NCBI GenBank assembly: GCA_024399065.1 | Contig: JAKSIB010000035.1 | Span: 1 to 34,531, forward strand | Direction of reading: 5' to 3' | From: Fibrobacter sp. | GTDB lineage: Bacteria; Fibrobacterota; Fibrobacteria; Fibrobacterales; Fibrobacteraceae | DNA length: 34,531 nucleotides | Shown: positions 1 to 7,196 of the stretch, one piece after another | Layout: each line of letters opens with the position of its first letter | How positions within the stretch are numbered: position 1 is the stretch's first letter | Program-made: the position numbers and the translations under genes | The notes under the pieces: model-generated | Database searches by the model: none | Told to the model about the DNA's origin: nothing | Seen by the model: the letters and a program-made list of their open reading frames with translations, nothing else

Positions 1-1298
1 TTCCTGTGGAAAGTTCCAATTCTGAAGTTGTGGCTTATGCCTTGGCGAAGAAGGGCGCTGCAGGTGCCGGCGACTCGGCTCGCGTGCTTTTGGCAAACCT
101 AAGCGACATTCCTCAGGTTGTCCAGATTGACCGCGCTTCCGCTAGTGCCGACAGCAAGGCCGAAAATGTCCGTACCGAAGTGAACGTTTTTGGCGAAGAT
201 CAGTTCAAGTGGATTGGCGACCAGAAGAACGCCTATCCTTATCCCAAGATGGGCCCCAGCGGCCGTCGCCTGAATCCTGCCAAGTCCCGCGACATTACCA
301 TTCCGGCCTTTGGCCTTGCGGTTGCCCAGATTAACCCCCGCATTGTTGGTGGTGATAAGGCTTCTGCAAAGAATGCCGCAACTCCCGTGGTGCTTGCAGC
401 AGCCCTTGAAAAGAAGGTCATGATGCGTGGCGATACCCTGGACCTGTTCGGGACTGTTACCCAGCAGAATGGTCAGCTGACGGGCGCTACTCTCAAGATT
501 CCTGGTTTTGGAAAGAACGGCAGTGCCATGACTGTGAACGTTACGCCTGATGACGGCAAGTGGGACGCTTCCATCGAAAGTTTCCATGTGAAGGTTCCCG
601 TGCCCGAACATGCAAAGACGACGCCTGTGGTGGTGCAGGGTACCGGTGCCAAGGGTACTGAAATTGAATTGACGGTTGCGGGCCTTGGCGGCAAAAAGAC
701 TGTGCAGAAGATTCCGTTCCGCATTCGTGGCGCCTACCGTACCACAAGCATTCTGCAGAACTTTGATAACGGCGTCGATGCCGTGGATTGGTTCCCGGTG
801 GTGGGCGAAGGCAATACAGAAATGGGTGCCAAGGTCTTCAACGGAAATCCGCCCCACGGTGGCTTTATCCGTCATGATTTCCACATTGAGCAACCGCCTA
901 CTCTTGGCTGGCCCAACTACTCTGGCGCCTACTACGTTGTTCCACAGGAAATCAAGCAGTCTGTAGGTGTGGTGTTTGATTACGCTACCAACCACAACAA
1001 TCCCGATGGCTACATCGAAGTTCAGGTGCAGAGCGATCAGGTGAAGGACTACGACGAGTTCATGGTTCGCCTCCGCAATACTCACGGCAGCTGGGTTCGT
1101 GACACCCTCATTTGGGAAAACATGAGCCAGGAAGGTTGGGGCAAGACCATTCCCCAGCTGGATCCTACAAAGATCAAGACCATTAATTTCCGCGCCCGTC
1201 ATAGCGGCGTTGGCTACATCAGCCTGGACAACATCTACCTCCTGCAGGAAGATGGAACCGAAGTGCCCATGCCCAAGGGCCTGCGCCGCCTCCGCTAA
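1..1298 (+). CDS. C-terminal part of a secreted glycoside hydrolase with a CBM11-like module (5' truncated by window)
   Basis: The reading frame is open from the left edge, and the GTG at 6 is only the first possible start, so the gene begins outside the window. The visible 430 residues show a beta-rich stretch up to about residue 105 that could be the C-terminal sandwich of a GH51- or GH44-like enzyme. An Ig-like region follows (about 125-240), and then a module from about 245 to 425 with CBM11 character: QNFDNG near its start, WPNYSGAYYV in the middle and ISLDNIYLLQEDG at its end. Fibrobacter succinogenes endoglucanase F (GH51 with CBM11) has this kind of architecture. The catalytic domain is not visible, so the family assignment is inference. 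The protein ends in a short basic RRLR and lacks the C-terminal tail seen in the GH5 enzymes of this window. A hairpin terminator follows. Confidence 0.6.
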   Translation, partial: PVESSNSEVVAYALAKKGAAGAGDSARVLLANLSDIPQVVQIDRASASADSKAENVRTEVNVFGEDQFKWIGDQKNAYPYPKMGPSGRRLNPAKSRDITIPAFGLAVAQINPRIVGGDKASAKNAATPVVLAAALEKKVMMRGDTLDLFGTVTQQNGQLTGATLKIPGFGKNGSAMTVNVTPDDGKWDASIESFHVKVPVPEHAKTTPVVVQGTGAKGTEIELTVAGLGGKKTVQKIPFRIRGAYRTTSILQNFDNGVDAVDWFPVVGEGNTEMGAKVFNGNPPHGGFIRHDFHIEQPPTLGWPNYSGAYYVVPQEIKQSVGVVFDYATNHNNPDGYIEVQVQSDQVKDYDEFMVRLRNTHGSWVRDTLIWENMSQEGWGKTIPQLDPTKIKTINFRARHSGVGYISLDNIYLLQEDGTEVPMPKGLRRLR

Positions 1299-1340
1299 AA
1301 GTTGAGATAAATCACATATCTCTTTATTAGGCATACAAAT

Positions 1341-1379
1341 AGACCCTGTTAACGAATCCATCGTTGACAGGGTTTCTTT
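1341..1379 (+). terminator. Rho-independent terminator after the CBM11 gene
   Basis: A 12-bp stem (1344-1355 with 1361-1372, one G-T wobble) closes a 5-base loop and is extended by A-T pairs at its base. It is followed by TTTCTTT. It ends the upstream glycanase transcript. Confidence 0.85.
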
Positions 1380-1393
1380 GAATAAACTATTAT
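1364..1393 (+). promoter_or_regulatory. Putative promoter of the EAL gene, overlapping the terminator
   Basis: TTGACA at 1364-1369 matches the -35 consensus and TATTAT at 1388-1393 is a good -10, with an 18-bp spacer. The predicted start near 1400 leaves a leader of about 20 bases before the ATG at 1419. The -35 box lies inside the descending arm of the preceding terminator. Confidence 0.5.
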
Positions 1394-1418
1394 ATATTTG
1401 CAAAAATTTTGGTTGTGT

Positions 1419-3281
1419 ATGAATATTGAATGTCAATGTTGTGGTCTTGTCGTCAGCATATTGCTGCTGGTGCTGTATTCCGGAAGAAAACAGCTCGGCC
1501 TTTATGGTGAAAAAATCTTCAAGAATATGCTGATTGTGACCATTATCCTTTTGGTCCTGGATATTCTTTCTCTCGTTGGCATTGCGCATCAGGATACTTG
1601 GGACCCTATGGTGGTGATGGGTATCTGCAAATTGTACATCGCAACCCTTGTTATTGAATGTTGGTCAGCTCTGCTTTATTTGTTGCACGACGTGGTGGAT
1701 GAAAAACGCCATTGGAAGGCCACAAAGATCCTTTTTGGTGTCATTGGTGTAGAATGCTTGGCCATGTTCCTGCTGCCGCTGAATATTTATTCCAGCGGCC
1801 GAATCATGTACACCTACGGTCCGGGCGCCATTTTTGCCTATGGTTGCTGCGCTTTGGACTTTATCGCTATCATGGTGGTGGCTTTCTCCGAAAAGAAGAG
1901 AATTCCCAAGCTTCGCTGGTCCGCCATTGTGATTTGGATGTTGCTCTGGATGGGTGCCGCTGTTTGGCAGTTCTTTGATCCGGAAAAGTTGCTAGTGGGC
2001 TTTGCCACTTCCTTGGGCATGATGATTCTTTATGCCGCCTTGGAAAACCCGGAAGTGAACTTGAACCGCGAATTGGGATGCTTTAACGGCTACGCCTTGG
2101 AAGCTTACCTCAAGCAGCGTTTCAACCTGAAGAAAAAGTTCCATGTGATTCAGTTCTCCATGGACGATATTTCCCCGGAAACCTCCGAATATATTTACCG
2201 CTTGATGCACCGTTCCAATGTGCGTGACGGTGTTTTGTTCTTTAAGCTTCTCGGTCCCGAATTTATGATGATTACTGAGGACCGTCGTCGCTACAACCGC
2301 TTGATTCGTTGGATCCATAACGAACAGCAGCGTTCTTCTGATTACTTTAAGAACATCCAGGGCCTGGGTATGGAAAACGGCCTTGACGTAGTGGAAGCTT
2401 CCAGACTTACCAAGGTGTTCAAGTATTTCTTCAATAAGTTCAATGGTCAGGTTCCTGATACCGGTATTGAAATTACGAAGGATATGATCGAGGACTTCCT
2501 GCTTCATGAAAATATGCAGGAAGAAATCAACCTAGCTTTGACTGAAGATCGTGTGGAAGTGTTCCTGCAGCCCATTTTCAGCGTTCACAGTGGCAAGTTT
2601 GAATCTGCCGAGGCTCTGGTCCGTATCCGCCGCAGAGACGGTGGCTTGATTTACCCCAACGACTTTATTCCGGTGGCTGAAGAATCCGGTAGCATTTTGG
2701 CTTTGGGCGAACGCGTCTTTGTGAAGACTTGCGAATTTATCGCAACTGGCAGAATGCAGAAGGCTGGCGTCAAGTACATTGAAGTGAACCTCTCTGTGTT
2801 GCAATGCGAACAGGTGGACTTGGCAAATCGCCTGCATGCCATCATGGAAGAATACCAGGTTCCGTCTTCCGCATTCAATCTGGAAATTACCGAAACTGCA
2901 ACCCTGAACGTCAAGAAGAACTTGCTCAGCAACATGGGCACCTTGATGGACCTGGGCTGCTCCTTCTCTCTGGATGATTTCGGCAAGGGCGAATCCAACC
3001 TGATGTACATTGTGGAAATGCCGGTTTGCATCGTGAAGATGGACTACGATTTGACCAAGGCTTTCTTCGAAGTGGAAAAGGCAAAGCACGTTGTTCGTAC
3101 CGTGGTTCAGATGGCTCACGAAATGGGCCTCCACGTTGTTTCCGAAGGCGTGGAAACTGCTGCCGAGGCAGACGCCCTGAAGGAAATCGGTGTCGACTAC
3201 ATCCAGGGATTCTACTTCTCCAAGGCTATTCCCATGGACGAATTCCTGCAGTTCGTGGAAAAGAAAAACAGCCTGATCTAA
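1419..3281 (+). CDS. Membrane-anchored EAL-domain c-di-GMP phosphodiesterase with degenerate GGDEF
   Basis: The ATG at 1419 is preferred to an in-frame TTG at 1398, because the TTG sits at the predicted transcription start; no strong Shine-Dalgarno is visible for either. The first 200 or so residues are a run of hydrophobic helices (six or seven predicted by eye). A GGDEF-like region follows whose signature has decayed to LGPEF near residue 280, so cyclase activity is unlikely. The C-terminal EAL domain (about 375-620) keeps the catalytic set: EALVR at 398, EVNLS, EITET, DDFG at 519, KMD, SEGVET at 575 and QGFYF. It should hydrolyse c-di-GMP at the inner membrane in response to a signal read by the membrane part, whose ligand cannot be told. 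It appears monocistronic, with a promoter in front and a strong terminator behind. Confidence 0.88.
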   Translation: MNIECQCCGLVVSILLLVLYSGRKQLGLYGEKIFKNMLIVTIILLVLDILSLVGIAHQDTWDPMVVMGICKLYIATLVIECWSALLYLLHDVVDEKRHWKATKILFGVIGVECLAMFLLPLNIYSSGRIMYTYGPGAIFAYGCCALDFIAIMVVAFSEKKRIPKLRWSAIVIWMLLWMGAAVWQFFDPEKLLVGFATSLGMMILYAALENPEVNLNRELGCFNGYALEAYLKQRFNLKKKFHVIQFSMDDISPETSEYIYRLMHRSNVRDGVLFFKLLGPEFMMITEDRRRYNRLIRWIHNEQQRSSDYFKNIQGLGMENGLDVVEASRLTKVFKYFFNKFNGQVPDTGIEITKDMIEDFLLHENMQEEINLALTEDRVEVFLQPIFSVHSGKFESAEALVRIRRRDGGLIYPNDFIPVAEESGSILALGERVFVKTCEFIATGRMQKAGVKYIEVNLSVLQCEQVDLANRLHAIMEEYQVPSSAFNLEITETATLNVKKNLLSNMGTLMDLGCSFSLDDFGKGESNLMYIVEMPVCIVKMDYDLTKAFFEVEKAKHVVRTVVQMAHEMGLHVVSEGVETAAEADALKEIGVDYIQGFYFSKAIPMDEFLQFVEKKNSLI

Positions 3282-3301
3282 TCAACAAAAAACGTAAAAA
3301 G

Positions 3302-3329
3302 AAAACCCCGCATCGCTGCGGGGTTTTTT
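3302..3329. terminator. Bidirectional terminator between the EAL gene and gltA
   Basis: An 11-bp stem, AAAACCCCGCA with TGCGGGGTTTT, closes a TCGC loop. It has a T-run on the plus strand and a T-rich tail on the minus strand, so it can stop both convergent transcripts. Confidence 0.85.
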
Positions 3330-3334
3330 CAATG

Positions 3335-3412
3335 TTAGCGCTTGATCGCTGCGCAATCTGATCACTGCGGCTCGGCAATGGTCAAGTAAACTTGACCGCT
3401 GCGCTCGCCTTG
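3335..3412 (-). repeat. Palindromic insertion-like element, copy A
   Basis: Read on the minus strand the segment begins ACAAGGCGAGCGCAGCG directly after the gltA stop codon. It continues into a palindrome (3380-3397, GGTCAAGT and ACTTGACC around AA), then CATTGCCGAGCCGCAG, and ends near GCGCTAAC. The flanks match those of copy B at 6828-6904, while the palindrome is a different sequence. The left part also holds partial GCTGCGC repeats. No T-run follows the palindrome, so it is not a normal terminator. Confidence 0.6.
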
Positions 3413-4702
3413 TTATCTCTTATCCCTATCCACCCAGGGTCTCAGGTTTTCGCCGGTGTAAATCTGGCGAGGACGGTTGATCTTGGAATTAGGATCGTCG
3501 TGCATTTCCTTCCAGTGAGCAATCCAACCCGGCAAACGACCGATGGCAAACATCACGGTAAGCATTTCGGTGGGAATGCCCATGGCGCGGTAGAGGATGC
3601 CAGAGTAGAAGTCCACGTTGGGGTAGAGCTTACGTTCGATGAAGTATTCGTCCTTCAGGGCGGCTTCTTCGAGCTTAAGAGCGATGTCCAACAGCGGGTC
3701 CTGAACGTGTTCGCGTTCGAAGACCTGGTACATGAGCTTCTTCAGTACCTTGGCGCGGGGGTCGTAGCTCTTGTAGACGCGATGACCGAAACCAGAGAGA
3801 CGGAACGGGTCGTTCTTGTCCTTTGCCTTTGCCATGACCTGATCGATGGTCATGCCGCTCTGCTGGATGCGGAGCAATGTTTCGAGCACAGCCTGGTTTG
3901 CACCACCGTGGAGTGGGCCCCACAGGGCGCAAATGCCTGCGCAGATAGAAGCGTAAAGGTTTGCCTGGGAGCTGCCCACCATACGGACGGTAGAAGTGGA
4001 GCAGTTCTGTTCGTGGTCGGCGTGAACGATGAGCAAGGTGTTCAGGGCCTTTTCCATAATCGGATCCGGGTGGTAAGGACGAGCCTTACTGCTGAACATC
4101 ATGTTCAGGAAGTTACTGCAGTAACTGCGTTCTGCTTCCGGGTACACAAACGGTTCACCGATGCTTGCCTTGTAGGAGAAAGCTGCAATGGTGCGGATCT
4201 TGGAAATCAAGCCGGCGGTTGTGAGTTCGAAAGCACTGGCGATGTTTTCGTCGTCGTAGAAACGGGGGGTGAACAAACCCACGGCGTTCACGATGGAGCT
4301 CAAAATACCCATGGGGTGGGCGTTAGGCGGCATCTGACGGAAGAAGCTCAGCAGGTTTTCGTGGAGGAGGGCGTTCTCGGTAAGCAGCGTACGGAAATGG
4401 GTAAGCTGCTGCTGGGTGGGCAGTTCGCCATAGATCAGGAGCCATGCGGTTTCGGGGAAGGTGGCCTTTTCAGCCAAGTCTTCGATGGCGTAACCGCGAT
4501 AGCGCAAGATGCCCTGTTCACCATTCACGTAGGTGATGGAGCTCTTGGTGCTACCGGTGTTCAGGTAGCCGTAATCCAGCGTAACAAGTCCAGATTCCTT
4601 GCGGAGCTTGGAAATGTCGAGACCGTGTTCGTTCTCAGTACCTTCGCAGACGGGGAGCTCGAAACTCTTTCCGCCGTAGTTCAGTATTGCGTTATCGGAC
4701 AT
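3413..4702 (-). CDS. gltA: Citrate synthase (type I, hexameric-type length)
   Basis: This 429-residue protein condenses oxaloacetate and acetyl-CoA to citrate. The catalytic residues are all present: H265 in PLHGGANQ, H307 in GFGHRVY and D364 in NVDFYSG. HADHEQNCSTST is near 227-238, and the length matches E. coli GltA. The ATG at 4702 is preceded by GGAGG six bases upstream. The leader carries a heptamer array and a consensus -10 (TATAAT) at 4802-4807. The aminotransferase gene lies upstream on the same strand but is separated by this promoter region. Repeat element A begins at the stop codon, and a bidirectional terminator follows. Confidence 0.97.
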   Translation of the reverse strand: MSDNAILNYGGKSFELPVCEGTENEHGLDISKLRKESGLVTLDYGYLNTGSTKSSITYVNGEQGILRYRGYAIEDLAEKATFPETAWLLIYGELPTQQQLTHFRTLLTENALLHENLLSFFRQMPPNAHPMGILSSIVNAVGLFTPRFYDDENIASAFELTTAGLISKIRTIAAFSYKASIGEPFVYPEAERSYCSNFLNMMFSSKARPYHPDPIMEKALNTLLIVHADHEQNCSTSTVRMVGSSQANLYASICAGICALWGPLHGGANQAVLETLLRIQQSGMTIDQVMAKAKDKNDPFRLSGFGHRVYKSYDPRAKVLKKLMYQVFEREHVQDPLLDIALKLEEAALKDEYFIERKLYPNVDFYSGILYRAMGIPTEMLTVMFAIGRLPGWIAHWKEMHDDPNSKINRPRQIYTGENLRPWVDRDKR

Positions 4703-4710
4703 TGATCCTC

Positions 4711-4752
4711 CAGTTTCAGGCTTCAGGCCCCAGGTTCCAGTTCCCAGGATTG
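4711..4752 (+). repeat. Heptanucleotide array 1 (AGGCTTC-like units) in the gltA leader
   Basis: Successive 7-base units read AGGCTTC, AGGCCCC, AGGTTCC, AGTTCCC and AGGATTG, with one shorter unit before them. They lie between the gltA promoter and its ribosome binding site, so they are transcribed, and they run antisense to gltA. Confidence 0.65.
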
Positions 4753-4801
4753 AAACCGTTGTTTGATTTCTTGCTCAAATTTACTAAGCAAAACTTATGC
4801 C

Positions 4802-4831
4802 ATTATACTAAGAAGCAAAATCTTAGCACAA
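4802..4831 (-). promoter_or_regulatory. Putative gltA promoter
   Basis: On the minus strand TATAAT (4802-4807) is a perfect -10. TTGTGC (4826-4831) is a weak -35 at 18 bp. The predicted leader is about 90 bases and includes heptamer array 1. Confidence 0.5.
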
Positions 4832-4833
4832 TT

Positions 4834-4861
4834 CTCGAACCTCGAACCTCGCGCCTCGAAC
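4834..4861 (-). repeat. Heptanucleotide array 2 (AGGTTCG units) after the aminotransferase stop
   Basis: Four exact 7-base units are seen; on the plus strand they are CTCGAAC, CTCGAAC, CTCGCGC, CTCGAAC. Read in gene direction they are AGGTTCG-type, and they start at the base after the aminotransferase TAG. The unit matches the array that follows ilvE at 12857. Confidence 0.75.
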
Positions 4862-6157
4862 CTACTTCTGCAGGTCCTTTACAGCCTTGTAGATGTTGTC
4901 GAAGAGCTTGCCCAGCTTTTCGGTGGGCACTGCGGAGAAGGCCAGACGGATAAGGCCGCTCAGCATGATGGTGCCGGTGCTGTAATCCTTGATGAGCTTC
5001 TGACGGAGTTCTTCGGCATCAACGCCCTTCGGCTTTACGCACATGAAGTAACCGCTGTTGAACGGCATAGCTTCGAAGGCTTCTGCGTATTCCGGATGGG
5101 AAGCGAGGACTTCCTTGATGATGTCGTAGCGCTTCTTGAGGGTTGCGTACTTTTCAGCCTTCTGGTCGGCGTATTCGGCAGACTGGTAGGCGGCGAGAAG
5201 AATCTTCTGGCTGATGGACGGGCCGTTAGAGATGTTGCCACGGACGGTACCGGCGGCCTTGTCTTCCAGAGCCTTCAGCTGGGCGTCAGTTGCACCCTTG
5301 AAGCCAAAGCTCATGAAACCAACGCGGAAACCCCAGACGTAGTCTTCCTTGGTGGGGCCGTCCAGCTTCACAGCCAGCAAGTTTTCGTGGGCGTCGACAA
5401 TTTTTGTAAAGAGGGATTCGCGAGTTACACCATCTTCGTAAACCAGGCCGAAATAGGCGTCGTCCATGAGGGCCACGACCTTGTTGCCGGCAGCGGCACA
5501 TTCGGTGAGGATCTTAGCGATTTCCACAGCTTCGGTTTCGGTGGCGGTGTAACCGGTGGGGTTGTTGGGGAAGTTCAGGAGAACAACCTTCTTGTCGCTC
5601 TTGCCAGCTGCAAGGGCTGCCTTCAGGGCTTCAGTATCAAAACCGCCGTTCTTGAAGGTGTTGAAAGTCTTGATCTTTGCGCCGCGGGCGTTTTCGAAAA
5701 CCAGTTCGTAGTTGTCCCAGTACAGGTCTGGAATGATGACTTCGTCACCGGCGTCCAGGAACATGTAACCGGCGCAGCTAATGGCGTGGGTCAGAGCGCA
5801 GGTGACCACCGGGTTACTGAAGTTCTTGGAGGCGAGGCTCGGGTTCTTCTTGATGACCTGTTCCTTCCAGGCCTTGCGCAGGTCCGGATTACCGAAGCTG
5901 GGGGCGTAGAGGAAGGACTGCTTGGGGAGATTCAGGGACTTGAGAACACAATCCAGAACCAGGGGGCTGCCGTCGTCTTCGAGAGCAGTACCGATGGTTG
6001 CGTTGATGTCGGAGCCCTTAGCTTCGGCACCCTGGCCAAGAATACCCTTGCGGGGGAAGAAGATGGCCTTGCCCTGTTCAGAGAGCATATCGAGAACCTT
6101 GCAGCCGTTTGCAGAAAGTTCGGCGTTCAAGGCAACTGCGAGAGGATTGTAGTTCAT
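4862..6157 (-). CDS. PLP-dependent class I/II aminotransferase
   Basis: This 431-residue fold-type I aminotransferase has the expected PLP contacts: NNPTG at 198-202, MDDAYFG at 231-237, and TKEDYVWGFRVG, where K270 should form the Schiff base. It most resembles aspartate/aromatic aminotransferases of bacteria, but the substrate cannot be fixed from sequence alone. The ATG at 6157 has AGGA at a normal distance. A promoter with TTGCGA and TAAATT lies about 40-65 bases upstream. It is probably monocistronic, since gltA downstream has its own promoter. The stop codon abuts heptamer array 2. Confidence 0.88.
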   Translation of the reverse strand: MNYNPLAVALNAELSANGCKVLDMLSEQGKAIFFPRKGILGQGAEAKGSDINATIGTALEDDGSPLVLDCVLKSLNLPKQSFLYAPSFGNPDLRKAWKEQVIKKNPSLASKNFSNPVVTCALTHAISCAGYMFLDAGDEVIIPDLYWDNYELVFENARGAKIKTFNTFKNGGFDTEALKAALAAGKSDKKVVLLNFPNNPTGYTATETEAVEIAKILTECAAAGNKVVALMDDAYFGLVYEDGVTRESLFTKIVDAHENLLAVKLDGPTKEDYVWGFRVGFMSFGFKGATDAQLKALEDKAAGTVRGNISNGPSISQKILLAAYQSAEYADQKAEKYATLKKRYDIIKEVLASHPEYAEAFEAMPFNSGYFMCVKPKGVDAEELRQKLIKDYSTGTIMLSGLIRLAFSAVPTEKLGKLFDNIYKAVKDLQK

Positions 6158-6195
6158 TTTTCGTGTCCTGTTGAAAAATTAGTTTAACCGGGGGC

Positions 6196-6224
6196 AATTT
6201 AGTTTTTTTTGACCCCACTCGCAA
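6196..6224 (-). promoter_or_regulatory. Putative promoter of the aminotransferase gene
   Basis: On the minus strand TTGCGA (6219-6224) and TAAATT (6196-6201) are 17 bp apart. The leader is about 35 bases. Confidence 0.45.
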
Positions 6225-6324
6225 GGTACGGGAACGCTTCAAACTTGGCAAAATGTCCAAAAATTGGCCTAATTTTCCATAAATTGTATTACAGAAAATG
6301 AATGTAAGAAAAAAGGAATTTTTT

Positions 6325-6594
6325 CTACTTCACATTTTTTTCCAGCAGTCTGCTTTGGCCCGCATTTTCCAGAACGGTCATTTGCGAGATTGCAATTTGG
6401 TTCAATTTTACTAGGCGCTCTGACTGAGGCAAGCCTTCGTTAATCAAGACGGAATTTAGCGATTCCTTGTTGGAAAGTTCGCGTTTTACGGACCAGCCGA
6501 GCTGAGCCTGTTCGGCGGCCTTGAGACGCTGGAATTCATCAATGGCGATAAGCCCGATAGCGTTGGTGGATTCAATCCAATCCGAAACACTCAT
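6325..6594 (-). CDS. Hypothetical protein of 89 residues
   Basis: I do not recognise this gene. The ATG at 6594 (MSVSDWIES) is preferred to a GTG seven codons upstream. No clear Shine-Dalgarno is present, but an AT-rich TATATAGT lies about 45 bases before it. The protein is soluble, mostly helical by composition, with no Cys and no signal peptide. It lies downstream of the broken LEPR gene on the same strand. It could be a small conserved Fibrobacter protein or a leftover of a larger gene. Confidence 0.4.
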   Translation of the reverse strand: MSVSDWIESTNAIGLIAIDEFQRLKAAEQAQLGWSVKRELSNKESLNSVLINEGLPQSERLVKLNQIAISQMTVLENAGQSRLLEKNVK

Positions 6595-6638
6595 TACAAA
6601 ATTTACCAAATACACTTTTGTGCACTATATAAATCTAA

Positions 6639-7021
6639 CTACAAAATTTGAGGTTGGCAAGGCATTGGATAAAATTTCTCGGTAAGACCTAATTCAGCAA
6701 TATCAAGCTTTTCAATATTTTCCAGAGTTTCAGCAAAACCTTCGCCAAGTTCTGTAGAGATCGACACAAAGGATTCAACATAGGTGTCAATCTTGTCGGC
6801 TTCAAAACCAGAAGCGGCATCCATCATCACTACCGACAAGGCGAGTGATGCGAAAACAGACTAGTCTGTTTTCATATCCGAGCCGCAGCGGGAGGCGCTT
6901 AGCGCAAACGGGGTTCAAGATTTTCGATTTTGAAGTTTTTCTTGGAGGTTCTCTTAGCCTTGGAGGACTTAGAAGAGGTGTTCTTGGAGGACTTACGAGA
7001 GTTGTTGTTCATTTTAGACAT
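6639..7021 (-). pseudogene. Broken LEPR-motif surface-protein gene (5' fragment split by a 77-bp insertion)
   Basis: From ATG 7021 a 40-codon frame encodes a Lys/Ser/Asn-rich N-terminus ending NFKIENLEPRLR and a stop at 6899. A second open stretch, from the tandem ATGs at 6827 and 6824, encodes MMDAASGFEADKID and runs to a stop at 6639. The two parts are in different frames. Deleting 6828-6904 (77 bp, repeat copy B) joins them in frame as LEPRLMMDAASGFEADK. That matches the LEPR-type motif found near the N-terminus of very large secreted adhesin-like proteins. Those proteins are usually hundreds to thousands of residues long, so the gene is also truncated at 3'. The first part had not been expected to be a gene by length alone. 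Function is lost unless the short peptide itself has a role. Confidence 0.6.
6828..6904 (+). repeat. Palindromic insertion-like element, copy B (77 bp)
   Basis: The plus strand reads ACAAGGCGAGTGATGCG, then a perfect 22-bp palindrome at 6852-6873 (each arm GAAAACAGACT or its complement), then CATATCCGAGCCGCAG, and ends GCGCTTAGCG. Its boundaries are set by restoration of the surrounding LEPR reading frame. Flanks match copy A but the palindrome does not. Confidence 0.65.
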
Positions 7022-7069
7022 GAGATTAGCCTTTGGCATGCTCTTGCATACTTATTATTAAAAAGTTTG

Positions 7070-7100
7070 GGGAGATCCCAGGTATTCGCCTGGGATGACA
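7070..7100. repeat. REP-like palindrome, family 2, first copy
   Basis: GGGAGATCCCAGG and CCTGGGATGACA form an 8-bp inverted repeat (7075-7082 with 7089-7096) with a 6-base loop. The homologous flank of the second FISUMP gene lacks it. Confidence 0.6.
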
Positions 7101-7113
7101 CGCACAACGGGAA

Positions 7114-7151
7114 GCCCTCTATGGAGGGTTCCCTAGATTAATTTTTTGGGG
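7114..7151. repeat. Conserved hairpin block downstream of FISUMP gene 1
   Basis: A CCCTC-TATG-GAGGG hairpin is followed by TTCCCTAGATTAATTTTTT. The block is repeated without change at 9795-9834 downstream of FISUMP gene 2. The T-run is too far from the stem for a standard terminator. Confidence 0.55.
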
Positions 7152-7178
7152 AGATCCCGGACTAAATCCGGGATGACA
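7149..7178. repeat. REP-like palindrome, family 2, second copy
   Basis: GGGAGATCCCGGA and TCCGGGATGACA form an 8-bp inverted repeat (7154-7161 with 7167-7174) around CTAAA. The GAGATCCC/GGGATGACA edges are those of the copy at 7070. The homologous position near 9834 has only a few bases instead. Confidence 0.6.
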
Positions 7179-7196
7179 ATAGGAGATTTTAAGGGG

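Noticed and set aside
99-1589. Long antisense reading frame opposite the first gene
   Set aside because: It mirrors the codon pattern of the real gene, crosses its terminator and has no recognisable protein features. The same applies to the long frames opposite gltA, the aminotransferase, GH8, maeB and polA.
3380-3397. Palindrome after gltA considered as its terminator
   Set aside because: The loop is only two to four bases and no T-run follows on either strand; the hairpin at 3302-3329 fits much better.
4711-4861. Heptamer arrays considered as a CRISPR array
   Set aside because: Units are 7 bp in direct tandem with no spacers, and no cas genes are nearby.
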